From NCBI GenBank assembly GCA_021108035.1, contig JAIORQ010000052.1, forward strand, positions 1 through 64,000: a stretch of 64,000 nucleotides of DNA, read 5' to 3'. Each line of letters starts with the position of its first letter. Position 1 is the stretch's first letter. The translations under genes were made by a program, and so were the position numbers. Under the pieces are notes generated by a model, which did not search any database, was not told the origin of the DNA, and was given only the letters and a program-made list of their open reading frames with translations. This document shows, piece after piece, positions 16,703-25,694 of this stretch. This DNA comes from Bacteroidales bacterium. Its GTDB lineage: Bacteria > Bacteroidota > Bacteroidia > Bacteroidales > JAADGE01.

Positions 16703-17080
16703 ATGAATAAGCAAAACAAAATTAAAAGAGGAAACAAATACCTCACATGGACTTTAAGAATATTTTTATTATTAGTAAGTCTGTTTTTCATGCTGTTTTC
16801 CTTCGATGTATTTTCAGGAGAGTACTCTTTTTGGAATAAGGTTTTAGCATTTCTTATGCATAATATATTTACTTTTGCTTTATTAATAATACTCTTCATT
16901 GCTTGGAAACGAGAACATATTGGAGGAATACTACTGCTTGCTGTCGGAATTTTTATGATCTTCTTTTTCGGAGGCCCTTTGAACTTGATGTACGGAACAT
17001 GGATAATGATTGGATTGCCTGTTCTGACAGGAATATTATTCTTGTGCAATTATTATTTGATTAAGAAAAAATCTAATTAA
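16703..17080 (+). CDS. Small integral membrane protein
   Basis: 125 residues from ATG 16703; a TTG 21 bases earlier in frame is less likely. About four hydrophobic helices are visible: LRIFLLLVSLFFMLFSF, FLMHNIFTFALLIILFIAW, GGILLLAVGIFMIFFFGG and IMIGLPVLTGILFLCNYYL. A basic N-terminus and KKKSN tail frame them. No enzymatic motif. It resembles short uncharacterised membrane proteins of Bacteroidota accessory regions. Function unknown. Confidence 0.7.
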   Translation: MNKQNKIKRGNKYLTWTLRIFLLLVSLFFMLFSFDVFSGEYSFWNKVLAFLMHNIFTFALLIILFIAWKREHIGGILLLAVGIFMIFFFGGPLNLMYGTWIMIGLPVLTGILFLCNYYLIKKKSN

Positions 17081-17130
17081 ATTTAGTTGTAGTTTAAAAT
17101 AATTATGTTTTCTGTATAAATTCAAGTTTA

Positions 17131-17222
17131 AGTCGCAGAGTGACGGACTATTTGTAGCTCCCAACAGAAGTTGGAGGTGATGTGAATAATTAGTGAACAA
17201 AAGTCCCGTAGGGATGTCCTGT
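17131..17222. repeat. REP-like intergenic hairpin cluster
   Basis: The gap between 17080 and 17324 contains the hairpins CTCCCAACAGAAGTTGGAG and TCCCGTAGGGA, separated by a short AT-rich stretch. The second is close in style to the GTTCCGTAGGAAC core of the elements at 129 and 22694. Not coding. I assign it to the same general class of small palindromic repeats, with modest confidence. Confidence 0.45.
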
Positions 17223-17323
17223 TTTTTTCGTAATTTGTTTATAATTTTCAATAATGGCATAAAGCAAAAAAATATTTTCACAGTAATATTAATTTAAGTA
17301 CGTTTGTTTACGTTTCTTTAAAA

Positions 17324-19477
17324 ATGTATGTTATGAAATTTTTAGTATTATCGGCAATATTTTTTTTTAACGGTTTAATCGGTTTAAGCCAGATTCCGGA
17401 AGGTTATTATGATGATGCTCAAGGTTTGGGTGGAGATGTTCTTAAAACTGCCCTGTATAATATCATTAAAGGACATAATGAGTATGTATATACAACTGAT
17501 ACTACAGATGTTTGGGATATCTTAAAAGAAACAGACAAAGATCCTTATAACCCGGATAATGTAATTTTAATATACACGGGTTGGTCAGTGGATGCTGCCC
17601 AAGAATGGAATAACGGAGACGGTTGGGAGCGTGAACATGTTTGGGCAAAATCTCGCGGTGATTTTGGTACTGATCTCGGAGCCGGAACTGATGTTCATCA
17701 TTTACGACCTATTGATCCTTCGGTAAATTCTGCACGTAACAACAGATGGTTTGCTGAATGTGATGAAGAATACATAGACAACGGAATACCGACAGGCAGC
17801 TATACAAGCAGTACCGAATGGGTTTGGAAACCTCGAGATGAAGTAATAGGCGATGTAGCGAGAATGATTTTTTATATGGCAACACGTTATGAAGGAGAAG
17901 GCGGAGAACCGGATTTGGAAGTCATTGATTATATTCCTGCTGATAATAATACAGATGAACCTATACATGCTTTATTATCCGATTTATTAATATGGAATGC
18001 GCTGGATCCTGTTTCTGATTATGAGATTAACAGAAACAATATAATTTATTCTTATCAAAATAACAGAAATCCTTTTATTGATTATCCTGAATGGGTTGAA
18101 TGTATTTGGAATAACAATTGCACAGGCATGTGGTTTACGACTGTTCCCGATACTGTATTGACAGACAGAGATACGTATTCTTATTCTGTTTCTGCTTTTG
18201 GCCCCGATGATGTATTGTTAACTCTTTCAGGTGAAATAATTCCTGATTGGTTGATTTTTAGATCTGTAACAAGCAATTTTGGAAGTGCAACAGCTACTCT
18301 TGAGGGTTCTACTGATTTTAATGATATCGGAACTCATGCTGTTTCAATAAAATTAAGCGGAGGTACTGAAACTGTTTTTCAAAATTTTGAAATTCTTGTT
18401 ACGGACGGAAACCCCATTGCATTTACTTCAACACCTGTAACAGACGCAAATGTAGATGAATTATATGCTTATTATATTACTTCAACAGGCGATGAAGGTG
18501 CAACATTTACGCTTACGGGAACAATATTGCCGAACTGGTTAAGTTTGAGTGATAATATAGGTTCAACTGCAACATTGAGCGGCATACCTTTGATTGAACA
18601 TCTTGGTTTAAACACGGTTGAATTAACCCTGACCGATGATACTAAAATGACAATTACTCAAAATTTTGATATTTTAGTTGTTGATCCTAATGATCTCAAT
18701 CAAATCATAATTACTCAATATTACGAAGGAAACAGTAACGATAAATTTATTGAAATAACAAATATCGGAAGTTCAGATGTTGATTTAAGCTCTTATTATT
18801 TAGCACGATGGGGAACAACAGATACTCCTTCGGGTGTTTATACAAACGGAGATGCTCTCACAGGAATTATTGCTGCGGGAGAAACACAGGTTTATAAAAA
18901 TTCGGGAGCAACTGTGCCTGCTTATGCGGTTGCTTTAGCAACAGCTTCTACAAGTGCGACTTATTTTAACGGTGACGATCCTGTAGCATTGTTGAGATAC
19001 GGTGATACATGGGAAGATCGAGTTGATTGCCTTTATGCATCAATTGCAGGCGGTACTAAATGGGGAGATGAAACAGGATTTTACAGAAAAGAAACTGTTA
19101 CATCGGGTAATTTGGAAATGAGTATTTTAGACGGTTCAGGTGAATGGATTGAAGTCAGCATTGAAGAAGTAAATAATGCCGTTTACGGAACAACTGAATA
19201 TCTCGGGTTTCATATAGGACCTCCTGTCGGAACAGAGGATATAAATACTCAAGTTAAACTTTTTCCGAATCCGGTTAGTGATATTTTATTTATTGAAACT
19301 AAAGACCGAATTAATTCAATTGAAGTTATGAACGTAACAGGTCAGTTAATTAAGAAAATAAATAATTTTAATAACACACTTGCTGTAGGACTTTCTGACT
19401 TACAAAGAGGATTGTATTTCATGAAAATAACTGACTGTAACGGAAATGTTTCCTTGTTGAAATTTGTAAAACAATAA
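17324..19477 (+). CDS. Secreted endonuclease I with lamin-tail and T9SS sorting domain
   Basis: 717 residues; ATG 17333 is an equally possible start. Signal peptide about residues 1-22. Residues about 24-265 are an EndA/NucM-family nuclease with the active-site motif REHVWAKS (His105) and DVHHLRPIDPSVNSARNN, which degrades DNA without strong sequence preference. Two Ig/cadherin-like segments follow (about 270-460), then a lamin-tail domain (about 465-610, with KFIEITNIGSSDVDL). The last 75 residues are a type A T9SS sorting domain (LFPNPVSDILF ... FVKQ). It should be exported through the T9SS and held at the cell surface or released, probably for nutrient scavenging from extracellular DNA. 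Confidence 0.93.
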   Translation: MYVMKFLVLSAIFFFNGLIGLSQIPEGYYDDAQGLGGDVLKTALYNIIKGHNEYVYTTDTTDVWDILKETDKDPYNPDNVILIYTGWSVDAAQEWNNGDGWEREHVWAKSRGDFGTDLGAGTDVHHLRPIDPSVNSARNNRWFAECDEEYIDNGIPTGSYTSSTEWVWKPRDEVIGDVARMIFYMATRYEGEGGEPDLEVIDYIPADNNTDEPIHALLSDLLIWNALDPVSDYEINRNNIIYSYQNNRNPFIDYPEWVECIWNNNCTGMWFTTVPDTVLTDRDTYSYSVSAFGPDDVLLTLSGEIIPDWLIFRSVTSNFGSATATLEGSTDFNDIGTHAVSIKLSGGTETVFQNFEILVTDGNPIAFTSTPVTDANVDELYAYYITSTGDEGATFTLTGTILPNWLSLSDNIGSTATLSGIPLIEHLGLNTVELTLTDDTKMTITQNFDILVVDPNDLNQIIITQYYEGNSNDKFIEITNIGSSDVDLSSYYLARWGTTDTPSGVYTNGDALTGIIAAGETQVYKNSGATVPAYAVALATASTSATYFNGDDPVALLRYGDTWEDRVDCLYASIAGGTKWGDETGFYRKETVTSGNLEMSILDGSGEWIEVSIEEVNNAVYGTTEYLGFHIGPPVGTEDINTQVKLFPNPVSDILFIETKDRINSIEVMNVTGQLIKKINNFNNTLAVGLSDLQRGLYFMKITDCNGNVSLLKFVKQ

Positions 19478-19486
19478 ATATTAGGT

Positions 19487-22453
19487 TTAATTTTCTTCCA
19501 CAGGGCATATAAATATTTTAGAATTTTCAGCCAATGAAAATTTTGAAATATTTATAACCGCAGGTGCCGATACTTTTTCAGAACTTCCGGAAAAAATTAC
19601 TTTTCCGATAAGAAGCACAGCAATTTCATTGTTTAATTCAAAATCTTTCTTTTCGGAAGATGAAATGATTTTCCCTTCATCAATCCAACTCTTAAATTTT
19701 TTTGAACGCATATAGCAGTATGGTTCAATAGTTCGTAATTGTCCGGCAGCTATTCTTTTTCCTGCAGCCTTCCATATTGCCCTCCGGAATTCGGCAGATT
19801 CTTCTATCAGATGTTTTAATTGAGAGTTGCTCATTGTAAAAACACTTAAAGGTGAATCTGCAGTAACCGAAGCATTACTGCTTCTTCCGGTTAATATGCC
19901 AATTTCTCCGATAATATTTCCTTCACCTACAATGTCAATTAATTCATCATTGAAAGTAATTGTTACGGTTCCTCTTGCAATAAGATAAACAGTATCGGAA
20001 GATGTACCTTCTTTTATTAATTTATTACCGGTTGAATATATTTTTGCTTTAAACAGCTTTCCGGTTTTTTCTAATGTATTATTATTGACGTTTTGCAGCC
20101 AAGGAAGCTTTGATAAAAATTCGAGTACATCAGGAATCTTAACTTTAGGAGGTGCAAGCAAAAGTTTTTTCATTCTTTCCTCAACACTGTGAATCATTTT
20201 ACTTGCTTCTTCTGAATCTATTCTTCCGTTTTTCTGCAGTCTTTCAATTGTTTTTAATTCATAATTCAGCAAAGAACGTATGGCTTGTCTTGTGGCAATT
20301 GCATCATATATTTCAGGATATGTTTTTCTGATATTTCTGATAAATGTAAGACCTTCAATTTTATTTTGGTTTATTTCTGCCTCAATAATTTCAAGATTCT
20401 TATTTCCTTCATTATCATCAGGGTCTATACTGCGATACATACTTTCGACAAGTTTTATACATTCTTGTTGAGCATCAATAAACCCGCGTGCTGAATCATA
20501 GCTGACAGCTAATCTTTCAAAGAATATATGTCTTGTAACTCTTTTCAGCAAAGAAATTGATTGTAATTTACTTAGAAATTTCGGTGTTTTCATCAGAAGT
20601 TCTAAATCTTTTCTTTCCGATAAGGACTTTAAGCCTCCGTCGTCAAGTATTGTGTCAATACCCTCAGAAAGACTTCTGACAGCAGTAGGGCCGAGAAGTC
20701 CTTCTTTAAACTGATGCCAATAACTGCTTTTCTCTTTTTCAAGTATTCTTTTACGAATTTCTGATATTGTGTCAATTTTTATGTCTTGGTTGCTGTTAAT
20801 AACAGCTTCCGGAGGTAAATATTCTTTCACGGAATTCCAATCGGCATTGCTGATAAATCTGTCTTTTTTAAGTCTTTCAATTGCATTTTCTGTGCTGCTC
20901 CTGAGGTATTGTTTTGCATTAATAATCATTAAGGCTTTGGCAGGAGCAATTTTTGAGAGTCCGAGTTTGTTTACAATAAATTTCATTGTAGTGGCATTAA
21001 CAAGCAAGGTCAGAGTTACAATACCGGCTGTTATAAAGAAGAATTGGTTTCTTATTTCAGCAGAAATATATTTATCGTCTAAATTTACAACAACAAGAGC
21101 CAGGGCCAAACCTATTGCACCTCTTAAAGCACCATACCATAAAACTGTTGCTTCTTTTTTATTAAGCCCGTATCCTATTCTTTTCATTGCAGGGTAGAAC
21201 ATTATTATAATAATTGCTCGTATAATGTGTATGCCAATATAGAATATACCGAGAACAGCAAAATCAATGAGTGTGAACTCAGCTCGTTGTGCAATAACAA
21301 CACCAACAATGATAAAAATTATGGTATTTGCAAAAAATGCCGCCAATTCCCAGAATTTATGTAAAAAATGTTCTACTTTGGGGCTTATTCGTGTTTTTCC
21401 GATTCCTGCCATTGCTAATCCGAAAGCAACAATTGCAAGCACACCGGACATCTGCATAAAATGTTCGGCAACAAAAAAGACAAGATAAGCAGCTGCAATA
21501 ATTATACTTATTTCCACCAAGGCATCGTTGAAAACACGTTTAACCCATGCAATTACAACAGCTCCTATTATTACTCCTATAAGAATTCCGCCTATTGCAA
21601 CTCTGCTGAATTCTAAAACTACATGAGTGTCTGAAGCAGAGCCTGTTATGGCAGTAAAAAACACCATAAAAATTACAATTGCCGTACCGTCATTAAGCAA
21701 TGATTCTCCTTCGATAAGTGTTCCGAGTTTTTTACTTGCTCCCAATTCTTTCAACAGTGCAACAACAGCAACAGGATCCGTAGCACTTATAACAGCACCG
21801 AACATTAGTGCAATATTCCACTCCCAACTTAACAGCCCGACATTCATGGTTTTTAATAATATCGCCAAACCGCCGCTCATTATCAAGGCTAATATAATAC
21901 CCGGCACAGCGAGAATAATTGAATTTGTAACTGTTTTTTTAAAGGTATGCAAATCCATGGCATAGGCAGCCTCAAAAATTAAAATCGGCAGGAATATAAA
22001 TAAAATGGCATGGGGGTTGATATGCCCTGCCCACTTCAGCGACAGGCTGATTGTTTCTCCCCATCCTTCAAATAAGCCGAATCTGTTGAGCAGTCCTAAA
22101 CCTATTCCGAAAAGCAACAGTAAAACTGTGAAAGGTAAAGGGATTTTTCGAAAAAAATGTCTTGTAGCCGCTCCAATTACCAAAGCTATAATTATAAAAA
22201 ACAAAGGCTCCATGCCTCCGTGATGTTCATCTTCGTGCATGTCAGTATCGGAATGCTCCGTAATTTCGGTTTGAGACTGATCAGCTGAAGTTGAATGCAC
22301 AGTGTCAACATCTGTAATAATATTACTTGAAGTATCAATACCTGTATTTTGTGTTGAATCTGTTTTTTCGCGGTGAGTTTGAGCAAATAAATTTTTTGAA
22401 ATACCAATACCGAAACATAAGATTATAATAATCAGAAAGACTTTTTTAATCAT
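19487..22453 (-). CDS. CPA1-family Na+/H+ antiporter with cyclic-nucleotide-binding domain
   Basis: 988 residues. A signal-like helix (1-24) precedes a Ser/Thr/Asp/His-rich segment (25-80). About a dozen membrane helices follow (83-495) with ISATDPVAVV (Asp226) and GESLLNDGTA (Glu250, Asp255), the ion-binding signatures of NhaP/NHE exchangers. A long cytoplasmic tail (500-780) leads to a cNMP-binding-like domain (785-900, GEGNIIGEIGILTGRSSNASV). The layout recalls plant SOS1. It exchanges Na+ or another cation for H+ at the inner membrane. The phosphate-binding cassette has Ser-Ser-Asn where an Arg-Ser-Ala type sequence is usual, so nucleotide binding is uncertain. It converges with the endonuclease gene with only 9 bases between stops. 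Confidence 0.93.
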   Translation of the reverse strand: MIKKVFLIIIILCFGIGISKNLFAQTHREKTDSTQNTGIDTSSNIITDVDTVHSTSADQSQTEITEHSDTDMHEDEHHGGMEPLFFIIIALVIGAATRHFFRKIPLPFTVLLLLFGIGLGLLNRFGLFEGWGETISLSLKWAGHINPHAILFIFLPILIFEAAYAMDLHTFKKTVTNSIILAVPGIILALIMSGGLAILLKTMNVGLLSWEWNIALMFGAVISATDPVAVVALLKELGASKKLGTLIEGESLLNDGTAIVIFMVFFTAITGSASDTHVVLEFSRVAIGGILIGVIIGAVVIAWVKRVFNDALVEISIIIAAAYLVFFVAEHFMQMSGVLAIVAFGLAMAGIGKTRISPKVEHFLHKFWELAAFFANTIIFIIVGVVIAQRAEFTLIDFAVLGIFYIGIHIIRAIIIIMFYPAMKRIGYGLNKKEATVLWYGALRGAIGLALALVVVNLDDKYISAEIRNQFFFITAGIVTLTLLVNATTMKFIVNKLGLSKIAPAKALMIINAKQYLRSSTENAIERLKKDRFISNADWNSVKEYLPPEAVINSNQDIKIDTISEIRKRILEKEKSSYWHQFKEGLLGPTAVRSLSEGIDTILDDGGLKSLSERKDLELLMKTPKFLSKLQSISLLKRVTRHIFFERLAVSYDSARGFIDAQQECIKLVESMYRSIDPDDNEGNKNLEIIEAEINQNKIEGLTFIRNIRKTYPEIYDAIATRQAIRSLLNYELKTIERLQKNGRIDSEEASKMIHSVEERMKKLLLAPPKVKIPDVLEFLSKLPWLQNVNNNTLEKTGKLFKAKIYSTGNKLIKEGTSSDTVYLIARGTVTITFNDELIDIVGEGNIIGEIGILTGRSSNASVTADSPLSVFTMSNSQLKHLIEESAEFRRAIWKAAGKRIAAGQLRTIEPYCYMRSKKFKSWIDEGKIISSSEKKDFELNNEIAVLLIGKVIFSGSSEKVSAPAVINISKFSLAENSKIFICPVEEN

Positions 22454-22693
22454 AACAGCCCGTTTTTTAGAATTGCACTAATTTATAAATTTTTTTTGAT
22501 ATGTTGTTTGTGAGCCGAAAGAATTTCAAAAATTTATGGTTCATCCGTATAATGCGTATTTTTTAAATGAAACTAAAATTAAAATGTCATAAAAAAGTAT
22601 AGTCAAAATATACTTTTGAAATTTATTAATATTTTATGTCAATGATATTATTTTAACAACATAAAGTTTTTGAAAAAATCCGTAGGATTGTTC

Positions 22694-22824
22694 TATTTGT
22701 AACACGGTACGTCAGTGCCGTGACAAATAAACGATTAAAATTTTGAGTTCCGTAGGAACGTTCCTACGGAACTCAAAACCGGTAGTGCTGTATATCACGG
22801 CAGTTCCCTGCCGTGTTACAAATA
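22694..22824. repeat. Nested inverted-repeat element with a 38-bp perfect palindrome
   Basis: Outer arms TATTTGTAACACGG (22694-22707) and its complement (22811-22824) match over 14 bases. At the centre, 22741-22778 is a perfect 38-bp palindrome built on GAGTTCCGTAGGAAC. Intermediate GCCGTG/CACGGC segments lie between. A hairpin GTCCC-aaaa-GGGAC with an A-run follows at about 22829-22850. It shares the TTCCGTAGGAAC core and CCGTGTTACAAA edge with 129-275. Non-coding, MITE- or REP-like. Confidence 0.8.
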
Positions 22825-23009
22825 GTATGTCCCAAAAGGGACAAAAAAAATAAAACAATATAATTTTGAAAGAAACAAAAATACGTATTATCCTGATGAA
22901 CTATATTTATATTCATACATATATTGTATATATTTAATTATCAGTAAATTTTTGTTAGTTGTGCTTCTAATTACCGAAAAAATAATATAATTTGCTGTTC
23001 TTCTTATTA

Positions 23010-23166
23010 AGGAACGGATACGAAATAATTTATAAACCCTTGCTTGTTCTTTTTAGTTTTTTCGAAAAAAAATTTCAAGTAGCTAAGGCTATTATCAGTT
23101 TTTTTGCCTTAAAAAAACAAAAAATAACTTCGCAAAACTGTTATAACTTATTTCGTATCCGTTCCT
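23010..23166. repeat. MITE-like element with 19-bp perfect terminal inverted repeats
   Basis: AGGAACGGATACGAAATAA (23010-23028) is exactly inverted at 23148-23166; pairing continues inward with TTATAA after one mismatch. The 157-bp unit has no reading frame. Its interior contains, on the minus strand, AATAGCCTTAGCTA flanked by A/T runs, resembling the core hairpin of the elements at 37372 and 52732. The 1.1-kb gap 22454-23574 otherwise holds only the neighbouring repeat and a candidate RNA with terminator. Confidence 0.8.
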
Positions 23167-23364
23167 AAATACTTCAAAAATCTTCATTCAATCTCATTTC
23201 AAAAAAAAGTAAAAAAAAGTAAGTTTTTTTTTATAAGCTAATCAGAAGAATATCAACTAATAAGCAATTTTCTTATTTAGAATTAAAAAAAATAAACGAT
23301 TTACCCGGTTATAATTTATCCCTTAAATTAATTAATTATAAGGATACTTGTGTTAATTTTGTAA

Positions 23365-23497
23365 GTAGCTGAATATCAGCAAAATAAATTTGTTTGTTAA
23401 AAATATTATTTATAATATTGCATTGTAATTGATTTTTTACTGAACTCTTTCAATTATAAAATTCTGCCCCGTGAACCCAAAGCGGGGCAGTTTTTTT
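23365..23497 (+). ncRNA. Candidate small RNA or leader ending in a terminator
   Basis: A strong terminator (stem CTGCCCCG 23464-23471 / CGGGGCAG 23483-23490, then seven T) stands alone 78 bases before the protease gene. No gene on the plus strand ends within 3.9 kb upstream. A -7-like TAATTTTG lies at about 23353-23360, giving a possible 130-nt transcript. It may be a free small RNA or an attenuated leader of the protease gene. No known RNA family was recognised. The -33 element is weak. Confidence 0.4.
23464..23497 (+). terminator. Rho-independent terminator upstream of the protease gene
   Basis: An 8-bp GC-rich stem with an 11-base loop, followed by TTTTTTT. It is the most GC-rich feature in this very AT-rich gap. 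Confidence 0.88.
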
Positions 23498-23574
23498 ATA
23501 ATAAATGTTAGCAGTAAATAAAAATAAATAAATAAAAACAAACATAATTACAGGCTAAGTTTCAATTAAATTAT

Positions 23575-25173
23575 ATGAAGATGAGAAAATTCGTTTTACT
23601 TATAATTGCCTTTATGCTTTTAGGCATTACATTAAAAGCACAAAAAAATATATATTTAGAAAATGTAAGTAATTGTGATAAATTCATTATAAATACATCG
23701 CAATTTAAACCAATGCCACTACCTGTATGGTCAGAACCTAAGAATATTATAAATAGCGAAAATCATATCATAAAATATGAAGTAAAAACTAAAAAAGATA
23801 CAATTTATAATATAAATAAATATGATTTAAAAGATTTTGACGTTTCGCCTTGTAATATTGGTTCTGCTAATTTGGAATATTTTAAAAATGTTTCAAACTT
23901 AAAAAACTTCACTGATTTAACTATTGTTAATGATCCTAGTTTATATCCATATTGTTTAACAGTTAAAATGTATATGACTTTTCCAAATGGAGCCCAATAT
24001 GTCGGTTCAGGAACTTTAATTCATTCAAAATTTGTAATTACTGCTGGACATTGTGTTTACTCACATAGTGACGGTGGTTGGGCTACGTCTATAACTGTAA
24101 TTCCAGGTTATAATAACGGTAATATTCCATATGGTGTTTCTAACTCTACTTATTTGTATTCGTGGACAGGCTGGACGCAATCTGGTGGCACAGGCTGGGA
24201 ATGGGATATGGCTTACATACAATTAGATAGAAATATTGGTGGCGTGACTGGTTGGACTGGCTTTGGATACAATGATAATAATAGTTTTTTTACTTCAAAT
24301 ACATTTAACAATCCAGGTTATCCTGCTGCTTCACCTTATAATGGTGAATATATGTATTATTGGTATGGGTATTATGATAATGTATATGATCACATACTTT
24401 ATTTTAATAAACAATCTTATGGTGGACAAAGTGGTAGTGGTGCAATTGATAATAATCTTATTACTTATGCCGAATTATCACATGGCAATGAAACGCAAAC
24501 TGGTTGTGTGCGAATAAATTCCGAAAAATATAATGACATATTAAATAACATAAACTCTACCATTCCATCTAGTATTGATTTAATGCCATTAAATATTCAT
24601 GTCCAGAATAATGTAGAGGCAGGTGAAACATTATCATTTTTTACTTTTTTAATTCATAATTATTCACAAGCAACTTTCAATGACAATTTAAATTACGATG
24701 TTTTTTTATATTCTGAAAATATGGATTATATATTTCTTGGTAATTTTGATTATAATTTATATGTTACATCTCTTCAAACAGCTATGCTTTCAGCAAATCC
24801 AATTATTCCTTCTGAAACACCAACAGGAAATTACAGTATCGGAGTAACTATTAATTTTTTCGATGCAAATATCAGTAATAACACAACTTATTTTTGGGAT
24901 AATGCACCAATAACAATTACTAACACTACAGTAATTTCTGATTTATCAGAAACAAACAACCTCATTTATCCTAATCCTGCAAACAGTATATTGTATTTTA
25001 ACAATTTAAGTAATAATGCAACAATCTCAATTTACGATATTAGCGGAAAATTATTGATAAACTCAAAAGTTGCTAACAACCAGGTAAATATTAATAAATT
25101 AGCAAACGGAATTTATATTGTAAAAATTAATGATAGTTATATAATTAGAACAACTAAATTTGTAAAACAATAA
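23575..25173 (+). CDS. Secreted V8/trypsin-like serine protease with T9SS sorting domain
   Basis: 532 residues. Signal peptide about 1-22 (ending LKAQ). A propeptide-like region of about 100 residues precedes an S1B-type protease domain. The catalytic triad is visible as VITAGHCV (His159), WEWDMAYIQL (Asp211) and GGQSGSGAI (Ser286). Glutamyl-endopeptidase (V8) specificity is plausible from overall similarity but not proven. A CARDB-like beta domain (about 335-440) leads to a type A T9SS domain (LIYPNPANSILYF ... TKFVKQ). The base composition is more AT-rich than in the cofactor cluster, consistent with an accessory gene. Extracellular or surface-attached. Confidence 0.92.
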   Translation: MKMRKFVLLIIAFMLLGITLKAQKNIYLENVSNCDKFIINTSQFKPMPLPVWSEPKNIINSENHIIKYEVKTKKDTIYNINKYDLKDFDVSPCNIGSANLEYFKNVSNLKNFTDLTIVNDPSLYPYCLTVKMYMTFPNGAQYVGSGTLIHSKFVITAGHCVYSHSDGGWATSITVIPGYNNGNIPYGVSNSTYLYSWTGWTQSGGTGWEWDMAYIQLDRNIGGVTGWTGFGYNDNNSFFTSNTFNNPGYPAASPYNGEYMYYWYGYYDNVYDHILYFNKQSYGGQSGSGAIDNNLITYAELSHGNETQTGCVRINSEKYNDILNNINSTIPSSIDLMPLNIHVQNNVEAGETLSFFTFLIHNYSQATFNDNLNYDVFLYSENMDYIFLGNFDYNLYVTSLQTAMLSANPIIPSETPTGNYSIGVTINFFDANISNNTTYFWDNAPITITNTTVISDLSETNNLIYPNPANSILYFNNLSNNATISIYDISGKLLINSKVANNQVNINKLANGIYIVKINDSYIIRTTKFVKQ

Positions 25174-25339
25174 TATGGCAAAGCTACAACTCCGTTCGGC
25201 TTAGGATCAGATATAATTCGTTTTGTTAATTCATATGTATATAAATTGTAATATACGCAGCTTTACACAAAGAGTATTATAAAATAATATTGTAAATTTG
25301 AAACACAGCAACCAACATCTGTTTTTGCGATAATTCCTT

Positions 25340-25665
25340 TTTAATACGATACAGAGGGGAACTACGCAAAGACAGGTGTTGGTGTGCCACGATGCTGTGG
25401 AAATCCAGCAGGTGAAAATCCTGTCAGGGCAATTGACTGTTCACCCTGAAGAAAACGAACAGATAACTCTGTGAGGAGGATGCTGAAGCTTCGTTCTTTC
25501 AAATAATCAAGCCGTAATGCGAAAGCGTGAACCCGTAGTGGTCCGACTGACGGAGAAAACTTCACGTACGGTTTGATGAAGGGGGTACTGACAGTCTTAA
25601 CTATTTTATTATCTTTGGGTAATATTTTAGAATAGGCTATCAGGCTCTACTCTACGCGGTAATTA
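25340..25665 (+). mobile_element. Group II intron remnant without reverse transcriptase
   Basis: The sequence CAGCAGGTGAAAATCCTGTC (25406-25425) resembles the 5' domain I region of bacterial group II introns. CACGTACGGTTTGATGAAGG (25563-25582) resembles the 3' half of domain V with the start of domain VI. The two are about 150 bp apart, so the intron-encoded protein and most internal domains are missing. The likely 5' edge is GTGTGCC at 25382. The 3' edge is unresolved, between about 25605 and 25665 (CTCTACTCTAC). GC content is well above the surroundings. It interrupts no visible gene. Confidence 0.65.
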
Positions 25666-25694
25666 GAAATAAAAATAACCAAAAAATAATCATT

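Noticed and set aside
17036-17281. An 81-codon minus-strand frame in the gap before the endonuclease gene
   Set aside because: It crosses palindromic repeat sequence and overlaps the end of the small membrane protein gene; composition is not protein-like.
25362-25565. A 67-codon minus-strand reading frame beginning MKFSPSVGPLRV
   Set aside because: It lies wholly within the group II intron remnant; frames like this arise from conserved intron RNA sequence and are not genes.
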